From positions 620,001-684,000 of the forward strand of contig CBDFJV010000006.1 of the NCBI GenBank assembly GCA_965248605.1: DNA of 64,000 nucleotides, written 5' to 3'. The position numbers and the translations under genes were made by a program. Positions 51,749 through 59,053 of the stretch are shown one piece after another. Under the pieces are notes generated by a model that made no database searches, was not told the DNA's origin, and worked only from the letters and a program-made list of their open reading frames with translations. Origin of the DNA: CAUZJF01 sp965248605. GTDB lineage: Bacteria > Chloroflexota > Dehalococcoidia > Lucifugimonadales > CAUZJF01. Numbering within the stretch: the stretch's first letter is position 1; the number at the start of each line of letters is the position of its first letter.

Positions 51749-54289
51749 TCAGGGTCGGGGCGTGACCTCGTACTCCACCTCCGCCACCTTGCGCTCGCCT
51801 GCGTACACGTACACGAAGTAACGCCCGGGCCGCCACTTCCGCGGTGGCGACGGACCCACGCTAAACCACGACGTCCCACCGCGGTACTGCGCTTCTGCGG
51901 TCAATGTCCCGCTCCGACGACGAAAATCGAACCCGTCCTCGTAGTACTCCGCGATCTCCAGCGGGACCTCATGCGGTCCCCCAGACACGTTGTATGAGTA
52001 CTTCAGCGTGAGGTACACACCATCAATGACATCCTGCGCCGAGAAGGCGGACACGGCAGGACCGCCTGTTCCCATGGCGATGTAGGCGTCGATGCGCCCG
52101 TCGATACTGGGTAGGCCGGGGCTCACCGGACCTGTGTCGAGGCGGGAGAGGTCGTAGGGCTCAGTTCCGTCGTACCAACGGGAGATGACGGCGCTCGCGG
52201 CTCCGCCGCCCGAGCGAAACGCCTCCCTGACATACTCGATGCCTAGGTCGTCGACGTCGTCTTCAATCTCCGACGCCAGATAGAGCTCGCGGATCCCTTG
52301 GCGGAATCTCTCTTCGCCTAGAGTGCGGTACAGGTCCAGGAAGATCCGCTCGCCCAGCGAGTAGTTGCAACCGAACTCAATGTCGTCGCTGGCGACGCTG
52401 AGACTCTCCAGCTCGGCGATGTTTCCGGCGTGGGCGCAGGGAAGCCTGTCAACGCCTACCGGATGGCCGGTTCGCGCATTTTCGACTATGGAAGCCATGA
52501 GTTCGGCCATGCCCTCGTCGATCCAGTCTGCGTTGCCGCTCCAGTAGAAGTGGGCCACTTCGTGAGCAATGCTAAGGGCTGCGAACTCCGCTTCATCACT
52601 GCCGTCGTCGATGTCGTATTTGGGAAGGATGGCGATGTGAGTTCCGAAATTTGCCCCCGCGGAGAGGGGGGGAGCGGCGTCTTCATAGAGCAGGCCGACA
52701 TAGTTGGCCGGCAGCGGTGAACCCATGTACTCTTCGACCCTGCGCACGGAGTGTTCCAGCAGGTCCATCGATCTCGCTGCGCCTGGGCTCGTGCGGATGA
52801 TGGAGAGAACGACGTCACCCGACAACGGCAACGTCAAAGTGCGCCGTTCCAGGGAAACCCTGGCGGGGTCGAGCAGAACGTCGATGAGACCGGGATTCGT
52901 TTTTGCCACGCCACGCAGCGTGGCGACCATCGGGGCTAGGTCGTTCGATATGCCATTTCGCAGCGCCGCGTGGGACATGACGTACTCGAACGTCTCTGGC
53001 TCGAAGGCCGCAAGCCGCTTCAGCGACGTCATGGCAGATACATCGGGAGGCTCGATGGTTTCGACGAATGGCATTCCCACAATCCGCAATGCCGCCCCCG
53101 CGTCCTTCTTCGCTATCCGGGCGAGACTTCGGATAAGGTCAATCTCTACGTTGTCAATGCCGTCCTGCACCCAGCCCAGGGAGAGCACCGACGAGGCAAC
53201 CTCAGCGTCCGTGTTGGCGATATAGGACACGTACTCGATCGTCCTTACCTCCTCGTCGTCAACGCCGTCCTGCATCCAGCCCAGGGAGACGACCGACGAT
53301 GCAACCTCCGCATTCCTTATATTGCCCATCCAACGAAGCGCTGTAGCTTCCACGTCGTCGACGCTATCCTGCACCCAGCCCAGAGAGAGCACCGACGAGG
53401 CAAGCTCTACGCCCACGTTGGCGATGTAGTACAGGTATTTGACCGCCTCAACCTCCACGTCGTCGACGCCGTCCTGCATCCAGGCCATAGAGACGATGGT
53501 GGAAGCAAGCTCCGCGTGGCTATCCGCGATAGCGTACAGGTCCCCGACCGCCTCAGCCTCCACGTTGGCGATGTAGTACAGGTATTTGACTGCTTCAGCT
53601 TCCAGGTCGTCGACGCCGTCCTGCATCCAGCCCAGGGAGAGCACCGACGAGGCAAGCTCTACGCCCACGTTATTCTCGATAGAGTACAGGTATTTGACTG
53701 CTTTAGCTTCCAGGTCGTCGACGCCGTCCTGCACCCAGCCCATAGAGACGATGGTGGAAGCAAGCTCCGCGTGGCTATCCGCGATAGAGTACAGGTCCCC
53801 GACCGCCTCAGCCTCCAGGTCGTCGACACCGTCCTGCATCCAGCCCAGGGAGAGCACCGACGAGGCAAACTCTACGTCCGTGTTGGCGATATAGGACACG
53901 TACTCGATCGTCCTTACCTCCTCGTCGTCAACGCCGTCCTGCATCCAGCCCAGGGAGACGACCGACGATGCAACCTCCGCATTCCTTATATTGCCCATCC
54001 AACGAAGCGCTGTAGCTTCCACGTCGTCGACGCTATCCTGCACCCAGCCCAGAGAGAGCACCGACGAGGCAAGCTCTACGCCCACGTTGGCGATGTAGTA
54101 CAGGTATTTGACCGCTTCAACCTCCACGTCGTCGACGCCGTCCTGCATCCAGGCCATAGAGACGATGGTGGAAGCAAGCTCCGCGTGGCTATTCGCGATA
54201 GCGTACAGGTCCCCGAGCGCCTCAGCCTCCACGGCGTCGACGCCAGCTTCCTGCACCCAGCCCATCCAGAGAGAGCACCGACGAGGCAA
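51749..54289 (-). CDS. Secreted repeat protein, C-terminal part: HEAT-like repeats and gluzincin metallopeptidase
   Basis: 846-residue frame. About twelve 35-residue repeats (LASTIVSMAWMQDGVDDVEV then EAVKYLYYIAN) are followed by a zinc metallopeptidase: HEVAHFYW with glutamate 21 residues on in WIDEGMAELMAS, the HExxH-x-E pattern of gluzincins. A C-terminal beta domain ends EVEYEVTPRP. It is in all likelihood the second half of the gene at 54293-56470, split by indels near 54270 and 54412. It would be an exported protease presented on a helical solenoid. Confidence 0.78.
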   Translation of the reverse strand: MPRRCSLWMGWVQEAGVDAVEAEALGDLYAIANSHAELASTIVSMAWMQDGVDDVEVEAVKYLYYIANVGVELASSVLSLGWVQDSVDDVEATALRWMGNIRNAEVASSVVSLGWMQDGVDDEEVRTIEYVSYIANTDVEFASSVLSLGWMQDGVDDLEAEAVGDLYSIADSHAELASTIVSMGWVQDGVDDLEAKAVKYLYSIENNVGVELASSVLSLGWMQDGVDDLEAEAVKYLYYIANVEAEAVGDLYAIADSHAELASTIVSMAWMQDGVDDVEVEAVKYLYYIANVGVELASSVLSLGWVQDSVDDVEATALRWMGNIRNAEVASSVVSLGWMQDGVDDEEVRTIEYVSYIANTDAEVASSVLSLGWVQDGIDNVEIDLIRSLARIAKKDAGAALRIVGMPFVETIEPPDVSAMTSLKRLAAFEPETFEYVMSHAALRNGISNDLAPMVATLRGVAKTNPGLIDVLLDPARVSLERRTLTLPLSGDVVLSIIRTSPGAARSMDLLEHSVRRVEEYMGSPLPANYVGLLYEDAAPPLSAGANFGTHIAILPKYDIDDGSDEAEFAALSIAHEVAHFYWSGNADWIDEGMAELMASIVENARTGHPVGVDRLPCAHAGNIAELESLSVASDDIEFGCNYSLGERIFLDLYRTLGEERFRQGIRELYLASEIEDDVDDLGIEYVREAFRSGGGAASAVISRWYDGTEPYDLSRLDTGPVSPGLPSIDGRIDAYIAMGTGGPAVSAFSAQDVIDGVYLTLKYSYNVSGGPHEVPLEIAEYYEDGFDFRRRSGTLTAEAQYRGGTSWFSVGPSPPRKWRPGRYFVYVYAGERKVAEVEYEVTPRP

Positions 54290-56045
54290 GCTCTACGCCC
54301 ACGTTATTCGCGATAGAGTACAGGTATTTGACCGCTTCAGCTTCCAGGTCGTCGACGCCGTCCTGCATCCAGCCCATAGAGACGATGGTGGAAGCAAGCT
54401 CCGCGTGGCTTCCGCGATAGAGTACAGGTACTCGATCGCCTCAGCCTCCACGTCGTCAACGCCGTCCTGTACCCAGACCAGGGAGACGACCGACGATGCA
54501 ACCTCAGCGTCCGTGTTGGCGATATAGGACACGTACTCGATCGTCCTTACCTCCTCGTCGTCAACGCCGTCCTGCATCCAGCCCAGGGAGACGACCGACG
54601 ATGCAACCTCCGCATTCCTTATATTGCCCATCCAACGAAGCGCTGTAGCTTCCACGTCGTCGACGCTATCCTGCACCCAGCCCAGAGAGAGCACCGACGA
54701 GGCAAGCTCTACGCCCACGTTGGCGATGTAGTACAGGTATTTGACCGCTTCAGCTTCCACGTCGTCGACGCCGTCCTGCATCCAGGCCATAGAGACGATG
54801 GTGGAAGCAAGCTCCGCGTGGCTTTTCGCGATAGAGTGCAGGTACTCGAGCGCCTCAGCCTCCACGGCGTCGACGCCGTCCTGCACCCAGCCCATAGAGA
54901 CGATGGTGGAAGCAAGCTCCGCGTGGCTATCCGCGATAGAGCGCAGGTATTTGACCGCCTCAGCCTCCAGGTCGTCGACGCCGTCCTGCATCCAGCCCAG
55001 GGAGACGACCGACGATGCAACCTCAGCGTCCGTGTTGGCGACGTACTCGATCGTCCTTACCTCCACGTCGTCAACGCCGTCCTGTACCCAGACCAGGGAG
55101 ACGACCGACGATGCAACCTCAGCGTCCGTGTTGGCGATATAGGACACGTACTCGATCGTCCTTACCTCCACGTCGTCAACGCCGTCCTGTACCCAGACCA
55201 GGGAGACGACCGACGATGCAACCTCAGCGTCCGTGTTGGCGATATAGGACACGTACTCGATCGTCCTTACCTCCTCGTCGTCAACGCCGTCCTGCATCCA
55301 GCCCAGGGAGACGACCGACGATGCAACCTCCGCATTCCTTATATTGCCCATCCAACGAAGCGCTGTAGCTTCCACGTCGTCGACGCCGTCCTGCACCCAG
55401 CCCAGAGAGAGCACCGACGAGGCAACTTCAGCGTCCGCGTTGGCGATGTAGTACAGGTATTTGACCGCTTCAGCTTCCACGTCGTCGACGCCGTCCTGCA
55501 TCCAGGCCATAGAGACGATGGTGGAAGCAAGCTCCGCGTGGCTTTTCGCGATAGAGTGCAGGTACTCGAGCGCCTCAGCCTCCACGGCGTCGACGCCGTC
55601 CTGCACCCAGCCCATAGAGACGATGGTGGAAGCAAGCTCCGCGTGGCTATCCGCGATAGAGCGCAGGTATTTGACCGCCTCAACCTCCACGTCGTCGACG
55701 CCGTCCTGCACCCAGCCCATAGAGACGATGGTGGAAGCAAGCTCCGCGTGGCTATCCGCGATAGAGTACAGGTACCCGACCGCCTCAGCCTCCACGGCGT
55801 CGACGCTATCCTGCACCCAGGCCATAGAGACGATGGTGGAAGCAAGCTCCGCGTCCACCTCCGCTGCTATAAAGGTGAGATCGTCGACCGCCTCAGCCTC
55901 TATGTCATCAATGCCATCCTGCACCCAGCTCAGGGAGACGATGGACGAGGCGACAGGGAGGTTTGCCGCCGCGGCGTAGAGCACCTTTTGAATCGCCTTG
56001 GACTCTGTGCCGTCGATGCCGTCTTGAATCCAGCCAAGTTCCTTG
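53050..56045 (-). repeat. About 29 tandem 105-bp units
   Basis: Period 105 bases with higher-order copies of four or five units repeated almost exactly (for example 53886-54180 and 54515-54800). Multi-unit duplications make assembly errors likely. Confidence 0.88.
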
Positions 56046-56470
56046 ATTGCTGACGCCAACTTGGGGTCTTCTTGTTCCAGCCAAAGGCCGTTCACGAAGT
56101 CGAGAAGGGGGGACGAAGCAGCCGTCGAAGTGGGAGTGGCTATCACAGTTGGCGTGGGAGACGGGGTTGCCGTTGCAGCCGACATGCCGGTAGCCGTTGG
56201 CATAGCTGTAGCCGTGGGTGTCGGGGGCAACTTCGGCGTGGCCGTGGGAACAGGTGATGAAGTACTGGCCAGTCCCGGTTGAGATTCCGGCGTTGAGACC
56301 GATACCGGCGCAGCGGTCCGAGCGGCTCGCTCCGTAACATCAGGTTGAAGCCCGTCGCCACATGACAATGACAATGTCACGGCCAGGAGTGCCAGCAGGC
56401 CAACCCAGACGACCTGATGAGCTCTTCTCCGCAAACCTCGAATGAGAGGCCGACCCCCATGTGTAGACAT
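54293..56470 (-). CDS. Secreted repeat lipoprotein, N-terminal part: signal and HEAT-like repeats
   Basis: 725-residue frame. Lipoprotein signal (WVGLLALLAVTLSLSCGDG), Thr/Pro-rich linker (about 45-120), then about sixteen 35-residue repeats of LASTIVSMGWVQDGVDDVEV then EAVKYLRSIADSHAE. Near 54412 one base is missing from the otherwise constant GTGGCTATCCGCG, shifting the frame, and the last 30 residues are noise to the stop at 54293. A compensating 4-base insertion (ATCC) at about 54265 restores the frame, so both frames belong to one gene of about 1570 residues with about 29 repeats. Confidence 0.78.
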   Translation of the reverse strand: MSTHGGRPLIRGLRRRAHQVVWVGLLALLAVTLSLSCGDGLQPDVTERAARTAAPVSVSTPESQPGLASTSSPVPTATPKLPPTPTATAMPTATGMSAATATPSPTPTVIATPTSTAASSPLLDFVNGLWLEQEDPKLASAIKELGWIQDGIDGTESKAIQKVLYAAAANLPVASSIVSLSWVQDGIDDIEAEAVDDLTFIAAEVDAELASTIVSMAWVQDSVDAVEAEAVGYLYSIADSHAELASTIVSMGWVQDGVDDVEVEAVKYLRSIADSHAELASTIVSMGWVQDGVDAVEAEALEYLHSIAKSHAELASTIVSMAWMQDGVDDVEAEAVKYLYYIANADAEVASSVLSLGWVQDGVDDVEATALRWMGNIRNAEVASSVVSLGWMQDGVDDEEVRTIEYVSYIANTDAEVASSVVSLVWVQDGVDDVEVRTIEYVSYIANTDAEVASSVVSLVWVQDGVDDVEVRTIEYVANTDAEVASSVVSLGWMQDGVDDLEAEAVKYLRSIADSHAELASTIVSMGWVQDGVDAVEAEALEYLHSIAKSHAELASTIVSMAWMQDGVDDVEAEAVKYLYYIANVGVELASSVLSLGWVQDSVDDVEATALRWMGNIRNAEVASSVVSLGWMQDGVDDEEVRTIEYVSYIANTDAEVASSVVSLVWVQDGVDDVEAEAIEYLYSIAEATRSLLPPSSLWAGCRTASTTWKLKRSNTCTLSRITWA

Positions 56471-56590
56471 CGTTCAACCTTCCCCAGCTTTGAACCTCAG
56501 TGTGCCTGTTCAGCAACCGTCAACGTGGTAGTTTAACTCCAACGCGGCAAAAGGGGGGTGCAGAAAACCGGGGCAGTTCAGCTACGGAAT

Positions 56591-56642
56591 CTCGTCGGAA
56601 TCTGCCTGCGGCAAAAGGAAGTCCTTTTGCCGCACCGACGAG
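56591..56642. repeat. Two-tier palindrome near the serine recombinase gene
   Basis: Inner arms TGCGGCAAAAGGA (56607-56619) and its complement (56622-56634); outer arms CTCGTCGG (56591-56598) and CCGACGAG (56635-56642). Further CGGCAAAA copies at 56546 and about 56840. Possible recombination (res/att) site. Confidence 0.6.
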
Positions 56643-56742
56643 GGCTCGAACCCAGGACCCGGTCCACTGCACGGTGCTTCATCTGGCCCACAACGAGGGG
56701 ATCATAGAGGTCGACGCCGTCTTACAGGGCGGGTACCTCACT

Positions 56743-57345
56743 CTACCTCGCCTCCTTCAGCAGGCGGCGGAAGCTCCGGTCGCTGATCCCAATCTCGGCG
56801 GCGGCCTTACGTGCGCTGATCTCTCCAGCAGAAACTAGCGGCAAAATAGCGGCAAAACCCTCTGCAACACCGCCCTCCTCCACCAGCAAGGGCCTGCCGA
56901 TCCGGGCCCCCTGTTGACGCGCCCGGTCCATGCCTGCTCTCACCCTCTCGCCGATCATCTCCAGCTCGAACTCAGCGACTGAGGCGAGCAGGTTCATCAG
57001 GAGACGGCCGACCGCCGTCGACGTGTCGAAGGACTCCCGGACACTCAGGAAGGAGACCCCCACCTTATCCCAGGCGTCGAGGGTGTCGTGCATGTCCTTG
57101 ACCGACCTGAACGCCCGGTCGAGCTTGAACACCACCACCGCATTGAACTGGCGCCGGAAGCTCAGGTCCAGGAGCTTGCGCCACGAGGTCCGCCGGCGCA
57201 GGTCCCTGGCCGGCGCTTCGTCCACGAACTCTTCAACGATGTCCCAGTCCTGAGACTCGCAGTAGTCCCGGAGAGCCAGCAACTGAGTCTCAGGGTCCTG
57301 GTCTCGGTCTGACGTGCTGACCCGGGCGTATAGGGCTACCTTCAC
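56743..57345 (-). CDS. Serine recombinase (resolvase/invertase)
   Basis: 200 residues. Catalytic domain with nucleophile S10 in YARVSTSD, FVDEAPARDLRRRTSW, VVVFKLDRAFRS, LLMNLLASVAEFELEMIGER, then a C-terminal HTH (EISARKAAAEIGISDRSFRR). Small resolvases resolve replicative dimers or invert DNA. The CGGCAAAA-rich palindromes beside it are candidate sites. Last of a leftward gene set starting at 58741. Confidence 0.92.
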   Translation of the reverse strand: MKVALYARVSTSDRDQDPETQLLALRDYCESQDWDIVEEFVDEAPARDLRRRTSWRKLLDLSFRRQFNAVVVFKLDRAFRSVKDMHDTLDAWDKVGVSFLSVRESFDTSTAVGRLLMNLLASVAEFELEMIGERVRAGMDRARQQGARIGRPLLVEEGGVAEGFAAILPLVSAGEISARKAAAEIGISDRSFRRLLKEAR

Positions 57346-57348
57346 GAG

Positions 57349-57606
57349 CTACTCCTGCGTCTCGTCGCCGTGCTCGGCCTCCCACTCCTCCTCGAGCTTC
57401 TGGATGTTGGCGCAAAAATCTTCTTCGTCGGAGGCTGACGGCGGGTAACCGGCCTCCGCCCACCACACGATTGCTACACCATCCGGGCAGTCGAACCACA
57501 CTTCCAGGTAATCGGACTGGGAGGTTGTGACAGCAAACCGCCACACCCCGGCCAGCAGGACCAGGAGCAGCAGGAGCACGGTTATGAGGAAGGCTACCTT
57601 GGCCAT
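57349..57606 (-). CDS. Small membrane-anchored hypothetical protein
   Basis: 85 residues. N-terminal segment VAFLITVLLLLLVLLAGVWR, then a short acidic domain with two Cys (FDCPDGVAIVWW, DFCANIQKLEEEW). ATG at 57606 with GGAGA upstream. No family recognised. Confidence 0.55.
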   Translation of the reverse strand: MAKVAFLITVLLLLLVLLAGVWRFAVTTSQSDYLEVWFDCPDGVAIVWWAEAGYPPSASDEEDFCANIQKLEEEWEAEHGDETQE

Positions 57607-57619
57607 CGACGTCTCCCCG

Positions 57620-58174
57620 CTACATCCGCGACTCGGGCGGCACGTAGCGCCACCCCAGCAGCTCGAACACCTTGGCCTCGGACGGACACTCGATCTCGGT
57701 GCCATCCTGGTCCGTTACGCCACCGTAGGCGTGACCCCTCATGCCCATCTCTTTGAAGCGGGCCATCATGCGGATGTTCATCTCCTTCGGCCCCGTGCGG
57801 ACCACGAGCGCCATGCCCCAATTCGTGGCCGGGACACTGAAGATGTCGACGGGGATCCCGCTGGGGACGTGCGTGAGCAGCTTGTTCTTCTCGCCGTAGC
57901 TGTAGCGCCCAGCCTTGTTCGGTCGCTTCTTCAGAACTGAGCCGTCGGCAACCAGCTCGTCGAGCTTCAGGTCGAGCTCGTAGCCGTTCGTGGCAAGGCC
58001 GCCGAACAGGTCCTGCGTGCTCCACGCCTTCGAGACGCAGAGCAGCTCGATGTCCTTGACCTGGGGACGCTTTCGCCGGATCGAGCCGGCGATCTGGATG
58101 CGCTCGCAGCGAGGAGCTAGCAGGCGCACCAAGTCCTCGCCCACGGACCTAGCCACCGATAGTTCGGTTGTCAC
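57620..58174 (-). CDS. PolX/DNA polymerase beta-like nucleotidyltransferase
   Basis: 184 residues. IQIAGSIRRKRPQVKDIELL is the nucleotidyltransferase palm with GS and the D-x-E metal site, IPVDIFSVP supplies the third acidic residue, and the C-terminus GWRYVPPESR is the PolX thumb ending. The 8-kDa lyase and most of the fingers are missing. Similar short PolX-like proteins occur in phages. GTG start overlaps the stop of a short upstream ORF. Confidence 0.78.
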   Translation of the reverse strand: MTTELSVARSVGEDLVRLLAPRCERIQIAGSIRRKRPQVKDIELLCVSKAWSTQDLFGGLATNGYELDLKLDELVADGSVLKKRPNKAGRYSYGEKNKLLTHVPSGIPVDIFSVPATNWGMALVVRTGPKEMNIRMMARFKEMGMRGHAYGGVTDQDGTEIECPSEAKVFELLGWRYVPPESRM

Positions 58175-58263
58175 AGCGCCTTGCTCCGTGCCAAAAGACG
58201 TATACAGTTTTTGCAGTAATCACTCGGATCGTCGCTAGGCACATCCATAGTGCCATCCCGCAT
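58171..58263 (-). CDS. Possible 30-residue CxxC peptide
   Basis: ATG 58263 to TGA 58171 encodes a 30-residue peptide with DYCKNCIRLLARSKAL; the stop overlaps the GTG of the PolX-like gene (GTGA). Cys pair suggests zinc binding. Weak ribosome site. Confidence 0.4.
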   Translation of the reverse strand: MRDGTMDVPSDDPSDYCKNCIRLLARSKAL

Positions 58264-58285
58264 TCCGCACAGTGATCGCTCTAGG

Positions 58286-58387
58286 TCAGGCCACCAATGG
58301 GCCTTGGCGCGAATACTCGGACAACGCCCTACGCATCCGCTCCAAGTCGTCAGCCAATTCCTTCAGTGTCTCGCCTAGCGGACTCAC
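58286..58387 (-). CDS. Possible 33-residue helical peptide
   Basis: GTG 58387 to TGA 58286 encodes SPLGETLKELADDLERMRRA, then LSEYSRQGPLVA, an amphipathic helix. It follows the previous gene by six bases. No clear ribosome site. Confidence 0.33.
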   Translation of the reverse strand: MSPLGETLKELADDLERMRRALSEYSRQGPLVA

Positions 58388-58393
58388 CGGCCA

Positions 58394-58741
58394 TCAATGG
58401 TCCCTACTACTAGCCGGGAAGAGGCGCTGCTGCCCCTCGGAGGCCTCCGGCTCTACCTGTGGGGTGTGTCGTCCTCCAACGCTCCCGCAGTACCTGCACC
58501 TCGCCGGCGTCTCGTCTGGACATCCTTCGGGACCGATCGGACATCCCTCGAAGCCCATGCCCCGAACCTCCTCGTCCATCCTGTCCCATCTGTCCAAGAC
58601 CTCGACGAACCGGTCCGCCGCTTCGTCGGGGCCGTCCAGGTCCGCCTCGTGGCGGATCATCCAATCCTGGCCGGACCGAAGGCGCTTGACGAGCTCGTCT
58701 CGAGGTGGGCCACCATCGAAGCCAAGAGCGTCCAATACCAT
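58394..58741 (-). CDS. Small protein with C-terminal zinc motif, behind the iteron-like array
   Basis: 115 residues. MVLDALGFDGGPPRDELV, helical middle (EAADRFVEVLDRWDRMDEEV) and Cys residues in GFEGCPIGPEGCP and ARCRYCGS that could bind zinc. Its start and upstream region match the broken copy at 39155. First gene of the operon leading to the recombinase and possibly controlled by the AGGTGTCAG array. Confidence 0.6.
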   Translation of the reverse strand: MVLDALGFDGGPPRDELVKRLRSGQDWMIRHEADLDGPDEAADRFVEVLDRWDRMDEEVRGMGFEGCPIGPEGCPDETPARCRYCGSVGGRHTPQVEPEASEGQQRLFPASSRDH

Positions 58742-59053
58742 GCAACTACTCCTCTCCCTTGAGCCGGTCCTGAGATTACGATATCCGTTTTCGACTAATA
58801 CCTGTTTTGTATTTCTAAAACTCTTGAGAATAGGTATTAGGTGTCAGCATAAGGAGAATAGCCCTGTTTGCCCCTTTGTAGACGTGCTTAGGGTACTGAC
58901 ACCTGCCTGACACCTACCTGACACTAAAGCTAGCCAGGTGTCAGTAAGTGTCAGCGCCCTACCGTCAGGTGTCAGTAAGTGTCAGCGCTCCATCACCCCT
59001 TCCAAGGCTTAATAGACGTGTGAATGACACCTGACACCACTGACACTGTCCAG
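58742..59053. other. Iteron-like region, right copy
   Basis: No gene. It matches 39156-39345 and contains about nine AGGTGTCAG or AAGTGTCAG boxes in both orientations between 58838 and 59040, including two exact TCAGGTGTCAGTAAGTGTCA-type blocks (about 58934 and 58972). Confidence 0.7.
58838..59050. repeat. AGGTGTCAG iteron-like array, right
   Basis: Direct CTGACACCT copies near 58895-58925, inverted AGGTGTCAGTAAGTGTCAG copies near 58935-58985, and more near 59025-59045. It lies between the primase gene end and the divergent-looking small gene, a plausible origin or control region. Confidence 0.7.

Noticed and set aside
52970..56053. Plus-strand frames of about 410-450 residues over the 105-bp repeats
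   Set aside because: The repeat period is a multiple of three, so antisense frames stay open; the minus strand carries signal peptide and protease motifs.
56635..56700. tRNA-like T-arm (GGGTTCGAGCCC on the minus strand)
   Set aside because: The T-stem does not pair fully and no acceptor, D or anticodon arm is found; at most a fragment of an attachment site.
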